Shown here: piece after piece, positions 15,422 to 23,637 of the stretch
Layout: every line of letters starts with the position of its first letter
Position numbering within the stretch: position 1 is the stretch's first letter
Origin: Chloroflexota bacterium
Lineage (GTDB): Bacteria; Chloroflexota; Anaerolineae; Aggregatilineales; Phototrophicaceae
Length of the DNA: 45,169 bases
Reading direction: 5' to 3'
NCBI GenBank assembly: GCA_003696565.1
Contig: RFHA01000015.1
Coordinates: 1 to 45,169 of the forward strand
The notes under the pieces: generated by a model
Databases searched by the model: none
The model's input: the letters and a program-made list of their open reading frames with translations, nothing else
Told to the model about the DNA's origin: nothing
Program-made: the position numbers and the translations under genes

Positions 15422-16219
15422 TTACTTCAAGCGTGTGGAAAGCTCATTGAGATCACGACGAACACTACCATCCACCACGCGGTCTCCAGCGCGGATAATC
15501 AACCCACCAAGAATAGATGGATCAACTGTAAAGGTCACGTTATCCGCACCAATTTGCTTTTTAACGTTTTCCTGCTCTGCCTTTTCAAGCGGCATTGCAC
15601 TCACAACTTCCACATCACCGCTAAGCGACTTGGCACTTTCTGGCACTTTGGCGAAGAAATCGTTAATCAGTGCTTGTTGCTTTTTCTCATCCAGATTTTC
15701 GCCCAGCAAACGCTGCGCCACAGCGATAGAAATTGCCGCAACTTGCCCGCGCAGACCAGCCAATTGGGCATCGCGCTCGGCTTGAGCTTCACGACGTGCA
15801 TCTTCACGAATCTTTTCTGCATCTTCGCGCGCTTGGGCTTCAATTGACTTAGCAACTTCTTCACCACGACTGCGTGCTTCTTCAATCAAAGATGCGACCT
15901 CAGTGCGTGCCTGTGCCAAGATTTTTTCCGCCTCAGCTTCTGCATTACGCCGAGCCGCAGCAGCTGCCGCAGCATCTTCCAAGCCCTTCTTAATCTTTTC
16001 CGAGCGTTGATCCAAGCTCTTGGTCATCGGGTTCCATAGGAACAGTGTCAACAGCAGGAAGATCAAACCAAAGTTGATTGCTTGTGCCAGCAAGAAACCA
16101 AAGTTGATACCAAGTGAGTCCAGCGGACTACCACCTTCTTCAGCCGCTAATGCCGGGGATACTGTAAAAGCCAGCATCAACACGACAAGCAGCAAGATTG
16201 TTTTCTTATTTAACCGCAT
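15422..16219 (-). CDS. atpF: ATP synthase F0 subunit b with C-terminal delta-like domain
   Basis: The peripheral stalk subunit, 265 residues against about 160 usually. It has a signal-peptide-like start (KKTILLLVVLMLAFTVSPALA-A, residues 5-26), one membrane helix (about 38-62) followed by WNPM, a long alanine/glutamate-rich coiled coil (66-175), and a C-terminal part (about 200-265). That part reads VEVVSAMPLEK, FTVDPSILGGLIIRAGDRVVDGSV, matching the C-terminal domain of subunit delta (OSCP). The six-helix N-terminal delta domain that binds subunit alpha is not obvious here. Mycobacteria have a larger b-delta fusion, so fusion has precedent. No separate atpH follows; the next element is a terminator. 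AAGGGAG precedes the ATG. Confidence 0.9.
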   Translation of the reverse strand: MRLNKKTILLLVVLMLAFTVSPALAAEEGGSPLDSLGINFGFLLAQAINFGLIFLLLTLFLWNPMTKSLDQRSEKIKKGLEDAAAAAAARRNAEAEAEKILAQARTEVASLIEEARSRGEEVAKSIEAQAREDAEKIREDARREAQAERDAQLAGLRGQVAAISIAVAQRLLGENLDEKKQQALINDFFAKVPESAKSLSGDVEVVSAMPLEKAEQENVKKQIGADNVTFTVDPSILGGLIIRAGDRVVDGSVRRDLNELSTRLK

Positions 16220-16238
16220 CTTATAATCTCCCTTGAGA

Positions 16239-16496
<258 letters not shown>

Positions 16497-16523
16497 TCAG
16501 ACTGAGTTTTTTCACGTTAATGT

Positions 16524-18239
16524 TTAATGATGCTCTTCTTCATGATCGCCATGATGTTCCATCGCCTGAACGGAGAACACCAGCGTCAGAACAGCAAACA
16601 CCAGAGCTTGCACCGCACCGATAATCAATTCCAAGCCATAAATAACACCTGGAACCAACCAAGCAACCAAGAATGTCACCGCCATCAGCGCAACGCCACC
16701 GGCGAAGAGGTTACCAAACAAACGGAATGCAAGACTGATGATCTTACCAATTTCAGAGATAATTTCAATCAACCCCACAACAAAGTCGATAGCACCTAAG
16801 GGTTTTTTGCCTAGGTTGCCCAATGCGGGAATATTCAGGAATTTATCAAAGTAAGCGGGACCCAGTGCCATCACACCGTAAATTTGAACAGCAACAATTG
16901 AGATGATCGCCAGAGCAAATGTCAGGCTCAAATCTGTTGCAGGTCCACGTACGAATGGCGTAATGTGGAAGATATACGGCTTCACACCGGCATCTAAATC
17001 TTCTTGAGAAAATGCCAATGGTGCCTCTGGATAGCGCAGTTGCGTTTGTTGGTGCATTAACTCATCTTCCAACGCATCAATCTCGGATTGTAGCGCGCTT
17101 ACTAAGTCCTCATTATGCACTTCTTCATTTTGAATAAGCACCGCTTCCGCAGCATGTGCCTCATCTTCTGCTGCAACAGCTTCTGTTTCGGCATTTTCTT
17201 CACCATGCGCAGCAGCATCCTCTTCAGCATGATCGCCACTTAGTGCTTCAATTTCTGTTTCTAATTCGGCAATCTGCGCCTCAAGTGCTTCGATATTTTC
17301 CGCATTTTCTAAGCGATGATGAGCATAATAAACGTAGTAATACGCATATTTATAATCTGTCCCCTGCAAGAAACCTTCTTCCTCTGCAACCAGAGCCAGA
17401 TAGGCTTCATCACGCTCAGCTTCAAGCTCATGGACACGCTCTTGGACAAAAGACTCAACCTCATCTTCGTCAATTTCGCCATCATCCACTGCTGCGAGTG
17501 CGTCCGCTTCTGCCTGTGCAAGAATATCCTCATCAGATGGCAGTTGATCTAATAGAGCTGCAAATGCTGCTTCATGCTCTTCTATCTGTTCAACTGATTC
17601 CACAGGGAAACCATCACGGGGAATTTGCCCATACTTGAAATACGCTTCACACGCATGTTCCGCTTCTAACGTTTGGGTAAAACCGGCATTCAATGGCTCA
17701 TCCACCCATAAATAATATGAGTTATCAGTCCAATAGCCGGGGTGCATTGCAAACCCTTTTTTATTGACATGGGCGCAGTGCATTTTACCCACTGTTTCTG
17801 CGCCAGGCAGAAGCTTCAAGTAATTGGCAGTTAACAAGAATAAAAAGATCGTCGCAACCAGGGGCCACAACAGCGGCGTAGTACGCAGGCGATCGCCAGC
17901 GATACCAGCAAAAAAGTTGCGGAAACCTTCTGTAAAGGCTTCAAACGCCCCTTGCATCCGTCCCGGTACTTCACGTGTCCATCCCTTAGACTTACGCCAC
18001 AGGATGACCACAATCAACACCAACACCAAATCGGTTAAAATCGTACCGATGATGCTATTGGTGAGATTAAAGCCCGGTAGGAAATTTTCCACGACCACTT
18101 CCCCAGGCACTTCAATTACTGGAAGTGCCACGCCAAGCCCTAAGCCTGGCATAATCACAAAGGGGAAAAGACCGCAGAAGACGATTGCGACGAATAAAAT
18201 ACCGCCGAACACGATTAAACCGCGTTGTCTGGCACTCAC
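16524..18239 (-). CDS. atpB: ATP synthase F0 subunit a with a very large extracytoplasmic insertion
   Basis: The stator channel subunit, 571 residues against about 230-280 normally. The core is intact: membrane helices at about 8-32, 60-82 and 121-145 (ANYLKLLPG), the RGPATDLSLTFALA segment (431-444), and the helical hairpin with the essential arginine in SLAFRLFGNLFAG (R506). Between LLPG (146) and about 420 lies an extra block of some 275 residues, rich in Glu, Asp and Ala, with coiled-coil stretches, a tyrosine-rich patch (YKYAYYYVYYAHH) and two cysteines (C155, C197) near histidines. By the known topology this loop faces outside. The C-terminus is His/Glu-rich. The start is GTG with AGGAG eight bases upstream. 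The frame is open throughout, so this is not a frameshift artefact. Confidence 0.95.
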   Translation of the reverse strand: MSARQRGLIVFGGILFVAIVFCGLFPFVIMPGLGLGVALPVIEVPGEVVVENFLPGFNLTNSIIGTILTDLVLVLIVVILWRKSKGWTREVPGRMQGAFEAFTEGFRNFFAGIAGDRLRTTPLLWPLVATIFLFLLTANYLKLLPGAETVGKMHCAHVNKKGFAMHPGYWTDNSYYLWVDEPLNAGFTQTLEAEHACEAYFKYGQIPRDGFPVESVEQIEEHEAAFAALLDQLPSDEDILAQAEADALAAVDDGEIDEDEVESFVQERVHELEAERDEAYLALVAEEEGFLQGTDYKYAYYYVYYAHHRLENAENIEALEAQIAELETEIEALSGDHAEEDAAAHGEENAETEAVAAEDEAHAAEAVLIQNEEVHNEDLVSALQSEIDALEDELMHQQTQLRYPEAPLAFSQEDLDAGVKPYIFHITPFVRGPATDLSLTFALAIISIVAVQIYGVMALGPAYFDKFLNIPALGNLGKKPLGAIDFVVGLIEIISEIGKIISLAFRLFGNLFAGGVALMAVTFLVAWLVPGVIYGLELIIGAVQALVFAVLTLVFSVQAMEHHGDHEEEHH

Positions 18240-18277
18240 GTCGTCGTCTCCTTTCTGTTCAATACATGCGACAAGGA

Positions 18278-18541
18278 CTAATCCTCCTCTTTTCCTGATG
18301 AAACATCTTTATTTTCATTCACTGAGATCAATTGAATTGCCCCCAGTGCGATCCGCAGCATACCATATAAGCTTACTGGAATGCTCAAGATCAATGTGCC
18401 GAAGATGCAGGGTCCGCGTAGCCCGAGCTGGGCATCTAGCCATAATCCCAGGAACAACGCTCCAAATACGACGAATAGCGTCCAACACCCTGCCTGGGCT
18501 GCCACCGCCGCCAACGAGAGATTTTTAACCCGTTGGGACAT
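18278..18541 (-). CDS. AtpI/AtpZ-like accessory protein of ATP synthase
   Basis: A small membrane protein with two helices (LFVVFGALFLGLWLDAQLG and the following TLILSIPVSLYGML), typical of the AtpI/AtpZ group, first in atp operons, where they help c-ring assembly or Mg2+ supply. AAVAAQAGCWTLF is the usual family start of the first helix. The frame is open to 18625, but that region contains the nuo terminator and the likely atp promoter. I therefore start at the ATG at 18541 (MSQRV); an ATG at 18556 is equally possible and neither has a Shine-Dalgarno. The last 20 residues are charged. Family membership is fairly sure; the exact subtype is not. Confidence 0.8.
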   Translation of the reverse strand: MSQRVKNLSLAAVAAQAGCWTLFVVFGALFLGLWLDAQLGLRGPCIFGTLILSIPVSLYGMLRIALGAIQLISVNENKDVSSGKEED

Positions 18542-18573
18542 TTTATTTTTTATCATGTTAAATGGCGTTGCGA

Positions 18574-18582
18574 ATTCTATCA
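18574..18582 (-). promoter_or_regulatory. putative extended -10 promoter of the ATP synthase operon
   Basis: TGATAGAAT on the minus strand gives a TGn-extended -10 hexamer differing from TATAAT at one position. It lies directly after the nuo terminator and 18-33 bases before the possible starts of the AtpI/Z gene. No -35 is evident. Confidence 0.4.
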
Positions 18583-18583
18583 C

Positions 18584-18623
18584 AAACAAAGAGCGATTAC
18601 CACCTAAATTACGGCAATCGCTC
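18584..18623 (-). terminator. terminator of the complex I (nuo) operon
   Basis: On the minus strand GAGCGATTGCC pairs with GGTAATCGCTC (11 pairs including one G-U) around an 11-base loop. CTTTGTTTG follows. It lies nine bases past the nuoN stop codon and separates the nuo unit from the atp unit, although read-through is possible because the T-tract is interrupted. Confidence 0.75.
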
Positions 18624-18631
18624 AATAAACT

Positions 18632-20134
18632 CTAACTAAACAAACTTGTCGCGCTTTCTAACGCCCAGTTAAAGAACGGCTGTGGAATAACCCCTAGGAT
18701 AATCACCGCAATAGTCGTGATACCAAGCATCACGCCAGCAGGTGTTGTCAGTAGGATCGGCTTATCATCGTCGGCACTACGGTCTACATAAATGACCTTA
18801 ATGACAACCAAATAGTAGTACAAGCCCACAATAGCATTTAATACACCGATAATAGCTAACCATTCCAAGTTTGCGCTCACCGCTGCATTAAACAAGAAGA
18901 ATTTACCAATAAACCCTGCTGCCGGAGGAATACCCGCTAAAGACAACAAGCCAATTGTCATTGCTAGTGCCATCCACCGGTTGCGCCGGCTTAAGCCTGC
19001 CAAATCAGCAATGGTTTCACTACCCGTTGCATCACTAAAGATCGCCACAACTCCGAATGCAAGCAAGTTTGTAAAGGTATACATCAACATATAGTATGCT
19101 ACAGCTGCCACACCTTGAGCAGCGGGGTCAACACCTTCACTAGCAATCCCTTGTAGTGCCGCTACACCAAGTAATGTATACCCAGCTTGTGCGATCGACG
19201 AATACGCCAACAAACGCTTGATGTTCGTCTGAACTAAGGCAAGCACATTGCCAACTGTCATACTAACAATAGACGCAGCAATGACAAGATTGATCCAGAA
19301 GGTTTGCATCTGCTGACCATCAACAGATAGTTCCTCTGGGAAAACAGCAACAAAGAAGCGCAACAACACCGCAAAACTCGCCGCCTTGCTGGCAACACTG
19401 ATGAACGCTGTTACAGGGGTCGGCGCACCTTCATAAACATCAGGTGTCCAGAAATGGAATGGAACAGCACTAATTTTAAAGGCAAAGCCGACAAACACCA
19501 ATACAATTGCAATCACTAAAGACACCGGTTCTGCAACCGCACCTGCACGCAAGGCATCCGCAATTCCTTGTAAACCGGTTTGCCCACTAAAACCATATAG
19601 CAAACTAAAGCCATACAGCATCACTGCCGATGCAAACGAGCCAAACAAGAAATATTTCATACCGCTTTCAATCGAGCGTTTATCTTGCCGATTAAACGCA
19701 GCCAAAACATATAGCGGAATAGATACCGTCTCTAACGCAACGAAAATCATGATAATATCCGCTGCGCTACTTAATAGACACGCCCCCAATGTGGAGACTG
19801 TCATAATTAAGTAGAACTCCCCCTTGCGCCCCAAATCACTTGTTGTAGACGCAACCAGCGCCGTGATAGAGCCAGCCAACAGCACAATAACCTTGAAAAC
19901 CTGTGACAACATGTCATGCCGAATCATCCCACCCCAATAGGTTTCACCATCAGGGGATAACATCAATGGAAACACGGCAATCAACCCCATCCCAAAGAAT
20001 GTTAAATAGGCGATAGAACGACGGCGGCTTTCCGGCAATAAGGAATCCATAAATAAAATAGCAACAGCCAGAATAGTCAACCCGATTTCAGGGATGATGA
20101 CAAGCAGATTTGTGCCAACGTCGAAATTTTCCAC
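18632..20134 (-). CDS. nuoN: NADH-quinone oxidoreductase subunit N
   Basis: An antiporter-like proton-channel subunit of complex I, 500 residues with about 14 membrane helices. It shows the NuoN signature: the TM5 glutamate (IFVALETVSIPLYVL), the TM7 lysine region FKISAVPFHFWTPDVYEGAPTPVTAFI, and the late GIPPAAGFIGKFFLF motif. Length and pattern are normal. It is the last gene of the membrane-arm operon; one base separates it from the NuoM gene upstream. A terminator follows. Confidence 0.96.
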   Translation of the reverse strand: MENFDVGTNLLVIIPEIGLTILAVAILFMDSLLPESRRRSIAYLTFFGMGLIAVFPLMLSPDGETYWGGMIRHDMLSQVFKVIVLLAGSITALVASTTSDLGRKGEFYLIMTVSTLGACLLSSAADIIMIFVALETVSIPLYVLAAFNRQDKRSIESGMKYFLFGSFASAVMLYGFSLLYGFSGQTGLQGIADALRAGAVAEPVSLVIAIVLVFVGFAFKISAVPFHFWTPDVYEGAPTPVTAFISVASKAASFAVLLRFFVAVFPEELSVDGQQMQTFWINLVIAASIVSMTVGNVLALVQTNIKRLLAYSSIAQAGYTLLGVAALQGIASEGVDPAAQGVAAVAYYMLMYTFTNLLAFGVVAIFSDATGSETIADLAGLSRRNRWMALAMTIGLLSLAGIPPAAGFIGKFFLFNAAVSANLEWLAIIGVLNAIVGLYYYLVVIKVIYVDRSADDDKPILLTTPAGVMLGITTIAVIILGVIPQPFFNWALESATSLFS

Positions 20135-20135
20135 G

Positions 20136-21977
20136 TTACATACCTCCCAGAATTGCGATTACAGGCTGAATTCCCGCTTGAATCATCGGTGCCATAATTG
20201 CCGGATACATCCCCAAGACAATTAGCGGTACACCCAACAACAGCAAAATTGCCCGGTCTGTAATCGTAATATCACCGACTTCAGGATATTTCTTTGCATC
20301 AAATTCACCAAAGAAAACCTGTCCTGTCACCCGGAGGACATAAGCCGCCGTAATCACAATCGCAATTGCTGCGATAATCACAATAATCGAGTAGTAATTT
20401 GACAAGGTGAATGAGCCAATTTGCAACGTAATATGATCTGATGCAGCAAACATACCCATAAAGATCGGGAATTCAGCGATAAAACCGCTTAAGCCAGGCA
20501 TACCCATGCTTGTCAAACCGCCGACAATAAACGCCACGCCAACCCAGGGCATCCGCCGGATAAAACCACCTAAGCTTGGAATATCACGGGTATGCGCGCG
20601 ATCATATACCATACCCACGCAACCGAAGAACAACGCTGTCATCGCCCCGTGACTGAACATCTGTAAACCAGCACCTGTCATGCCAATAGTGTTCATGGAT
20701 GCCCAGCCCATGCTGACCAACCCCATATGGCTGACAGATGAAAAACCGATCACATACTTAAAGTCACGCTGACGGAAAGCGATAAACGCCCCCATCACCA
20801 CATTGACTAACGTTAAAAATACTAACCAAGGCAAATGTGTTTGGGCACCTTCCGGTAATAGTTGCACCCCCATCCGCAGCGCAGCATAAGCCCCTAACTT
20901 CATTAGCACACCAGCATGGATCATCGAAACAGCTGTTGGTGCCGCAACGTGACCATCCGGTGACCAGTTATGGAATGGGAACATACCCGCCAAGATAGCA
21001 AAGCCAATGAAGATGAATGGGAACCAGAAGTTAGCAAAGGTAAGCGTATCAATGCCAAGATACCCCAATGCATTAAACGCACCTGCTTCACCTGCTAAGG
21101 TTAACTGTACGATATCAAAATTGAATTTAGGCGCACCTTCCGCGATCACGCCAGCCTGTTGTGCCGCCTGGAAGATTGCATCCCCTTCTGCGGAGTTCCA
21201 AAAGGCATTAGCCGTCAAGACCATCGCTAGCGCGCCGATTAAAGCCACCACAGAGCCGATCAAGATATACAGCGTGAGCTTCATTGCCGCATATTCTCTT
21301 AGCTTGACCCATCCCCATCCGGCAATTAGCAGATACATCGGGAAAATCGCAAGCTCATAGAAGAAGAATAGTACGAACATATCCACTGCGACGAACACGC
21401 CATACACGCCTGCTACCAATAGCAGGAAAAACGCCATAAACTCACGGATACGATCATCAATCCGCCAGGAAATTAACACCCCAGCAACGGCAACCATACC
21501 CGTCAGCAATACCATTGGCGCACTTAAGCCGTCCACTGCCACGTGATAGCTCACGCCTAAGCTATCGATCCAGGTAAATTTTTCTTCAAACGCCAAACCA
21601 TGATCAAAAATCACAGTGCCATCAATATCTGCATATGCGGGGTAGTTTTCAAAGAATGCGAGAGTTGTTTCATCAAAGACGCTCATATCTACGCCTTCAA
21701 TCGCATTCAAATCCACCGTTCCAGTTGCAGTATATTGCTCGCCTAATTGCTGCCAAACCGCTTGACGATCCAGCAAACCGCCATCACCACTCACTTCGTT
21801 GTTATAGCCAAAGTAAACCATTGCTGAAAGCACCAGCAATACTACAGCCGTTGTGAGCGCAGTCCCCCGGATCAAATCGCGCTGTTTGTCATTATCCATA
21901 AATAGAATAACCACAGCCACGATGATCGGAAAGAAGATGATGGCACTTAATACGGGAAACGAGAATGTTTCGATCAT
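20136..21977 (-). CDS. nuoM: NADH-quinone oxidoreductase subunit M, divergent copy
   Basis: The second of two NuoM-type antiporter subunits in transcription order, 613 residues against about 500 usually. Two insertions explain the length: about 70 residues at 60-128 (acidic, soluble, in the loop after TM2 expected outside) and about 50 at 258-312. The TM5 glutamate is kept (FFFYELAIFPMYLL, E208), as are the TM8 lysine (K360) and the late GMPGLSGFIAEF. But the TM7 lysine of proton-pumping subunits, FxIKVP in the sister gene, is FAILAG here (L329), and WLPDAH reads WSPDGH. This copy may conduct protons differently. Fourteen bases separate it from the other nuoM. Confidence 0.92.
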   Translation of the reverse strand: MIETFSFPVLSAIIFFPIIVAVVILFMDNDKQRDLIRGTALTTAVVLLVLSAMVYFGYNNEVSGDGGLLDRQAVWQQLGEQYTATGTVDLNAIEGVDMSVFDETTLAFFENYPAYADIDGTVIFDHGLAFEEKFTWIDSLGVSYHVAVDGLSAPMVLLTGMVAVAGVLISWRIDDRIREFMAFFLLLVAGVYGVFVAVDMFVLFFFYELAIFPMYLLIAGWGWVKLREYAAMKLTLYILIGSVVALIGALAMVLTANAFWNSAEGDAIFQAAQQAGVIAEGAPKFNFDIVQLTLAGEAGAFNALGYLGIDTLTFANFWFPFIFIGFAILAGMFPFHNWSPDGHVAAPTAVSMIHAGVLMKLGAYAALRMGVQLLPEGAQTHLPWLVFLTLVNVVMGAFIAFRQRDFKYVIGFSSVSHMGLVSMGWASMNTIGMTGAGLQMFSHGAMTALFFGCVGMVYDRAHTRDIPSLGGFIRRMPWVGVAFIVGGLTSMGMPGLSGFIAEFPIFMGMFAASDHITLQIGSFTLSNYYSIIVIIAAIAIVITAAYVLRVTGQVFFGEFDAKKYPEVGDITITDRAILLLLGVPLIVLGMYPAIMAPMIQAGIQPVIAILGGM

Positions 21978-21991
21978 CTTAACTTATCCTA

Positions 21992-23629
21992 TCAAAATCC
22001 GCTCATGATACGGGTAACCGACTCGTTGATAATGGGTAAAATCCAATTGGGATATACCCCGGTAATCAGCATTAAAACCATTAACGGCGCAATGGCGATA
22101 AACTCACGCAGTTCAATCTCCAACTTATAATCCCGCCATTTCAAGTTAAACGGTCCGTGTAATGTCGCTCGGATACCCTTCAAAATATATGACCCAGTGA
22201 ACAATAACCCGATCATGGAAATCACCGTTAGCCAGGTGAATACGGGCCAACTACCGCGCACAACCAAGAACTCACCCACAAAGCCATTTAATCCGGGTAA
22301 GCCCAAGCTCGCCATACTGGTAAAGATAAACACACCACCATAAATTGGTGCTTTTACCCACAAACCACCATATTCATTTAAGTCGCGAGTGTGCGTTTTA
22401 TGATAAATTGCACCGGCTAGCAAAAACATCCCTGCTGAACTTAGCCCATGATTAAACATCTGAATCACTGCACCATTGGCTGCCAAAATAGCACTTTGCA
22501 GCTCTGCACTTGTTGCACCAGCACCTGTTGCAAGGGTCGCAGCTTCCCATGCTTTGCCATAGATTACCGCCATGACAGCCGTACCCATTGCCACAAACCC
22601 CATATGGTTGACAGAGCTATATGCCACAAGTCGCTTAATATCGTTTTGCCCAAATGCTGCAAAAGCACCCAGAACAATACCAAGCATTGCTAAGAAGGCA
22701 AACACTCCAGCCACAGTTACCCCCAAGTTGAGGAACTGTACTTCAGAAATCCAAATATTGGGGAAGAATGGCACCACCAAACGGATGAAACCGTATGCAC
22801 CAAGTTTGAGCATCACACCAGCCAATAGCATTGAACCGGCAGTTGGTGCTTCACCATGTGCATCTGGCAACCAAGTATGGAAGGGCCATACCGGCACTTT
22901 AATACAAAATGCAACAAAGTATCCGATGAATGCCAACGCCTTTACGGTAGAAACATCTACCCCCAAAAACAACTGCCCTTCTAACATTTGGGGCCAATAG
23001 GCAGTAATGGCTTCAATATCAAATGACCGTGCGCCATATTCTGTAAACGCCATTGACCAACCAATCAGTTGGGTGGCTAATAGCATCCCCAATGTACCAC
23101 CAACCGAGTACAACATGAACTTTGTGGACGCATATTTGCGGTTTTTCCCACCCCATTGGTCAATCAAGAAGTATATCGGCACCAAACTCAGTTCATAGAA
23201 TAAGAAGAAGATCATCAAATCCTTTGCTGCAAACACGCCCATCAACCCTGTTTCAAAAAACAGAATTAAGGCGAGATGCATATTGACACGATCATCCACT
23301 TCCCAACTAATCAGAACTGCCAGCGGGACGAGAATACCGGTTAACAGGATCATCGTCACACTAATGCCGTCAATTCCAAGATGCCAGGATGCCCCCAGCA
23401 AACTGAACCAATCCACATTAACTACAAATTGGTATTGCTCTCCGCTGTGATCATAAGCGAAAAAGACAACTACCGCCAGCGCACCAATCAGCACGGCAAA
23501 TGCTAACGAAAGCCACCGTACCAAGACTTTATTCGCTGGTAAAGCCGCCACAATCAATGCAGAGATCGCCGGGGCGATAATCAGCATCGAAAGGGCATCA
23601 ATCCCAAAAATTTCAATCGTTTCCATCAC
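21992..23629 (-). CDS. nuoM: NADH-quinone oxidoreductase subunit M, canonical copy
   Basis: An antiporter-like proton-pumping subunit of complex I, 545 residues. All key charged residues are present: the TM5 glutamate in FFLFYELSLVPIYFL (E146), the TM7 lysine in FCIKVPVWPFHTWLPDAH (K244), the TM8 lysine in GVMLKLGAYGF (K275) and the late LGLPGLNGFVGEF glutamate. It lies eight bases downstream of nuoL. Together with the divergent copy it gives the complex four antiporter-like subunits (L, M, M, N) rather than three; such two-M complexes have been described in other bacteria and are thought to pump additional protons. Confidence 0.95.
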   Translation of the reverse strand: MMETIEIFGIDALSMLIIAPAISALIVAALPANKVLVRWLSLAFAVLIGALAVVVFFAYDHSGEQYQFVVNVDWFSLLGASWHLGIDGISVTMILLTGILVPLAVLISWEVDDRVNMHLALILFFETGLMGVFAAKDLMIFFLFYELSLVPIYFLIDQWGGKNRKYASTKFMLYSVGGTLGMLLATQLIGWSMAFTEYGARSFDIEAITAYWPQMLEGQLFLGVDVSTVKALAFIGYFVAFCIKVPVWPFHTWLPDAHGEAPTAGSMLLAGVMLKLGAYGFIRLVVPFFPNIWISEVQFLNLGVTVAGVFAFLAMLGIVLGAFAAFGQNDIKRLVAYSSVNHMGFVAMGTAVMAVIYGKAWEAATLATGAGATSAELQSAILAANGAVIQMFNHGLSSAGMFLLAGAIYHKTHTRDLNEYGGLWVKAPIYGGVFIFTSMASLGLPGLNGFVGEFLVVRGSWPVFTWLTVISMIGLLFTGSYILKGIRATLHGPFNLKWRDYKLEIELREFIAIAPLMVLMLITGVYPNWILPIINESVTRIMSGF

Positions 23630-23637
23630 TCCCCGCC

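Noticed and set aside
15299-15847. Plus-strand 182-codon frame across the murE-atpF junction
   Set aside because: It runs across a terminator and two well-supported genes and resembles no protein.
17156-17638. Plus-strand 160-codon frame opposite the subunit a insertion
   Set aside because: Low-complexity His/Leu/Gln composition is what antisense of Glu/Ala-rich coding gives. The minus frame continues into conserved subunit a on both sides.
17824-18528. Plus-strand 234-codon frame across the N-terminus of subunit a and AtpI/Z
   Set aside because: It spans two recognised minus-strand genes and their spacer, is rich in Pro/Thr/Arg, and has no recognisable domain.
18542-18625. Longer N-terminus for the AtpI/Z protein (start at 18625)
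   Set aside because: The extra codons lie in the nuo terminator and probable atp promoter, and the family begins near MSQRVKNL.
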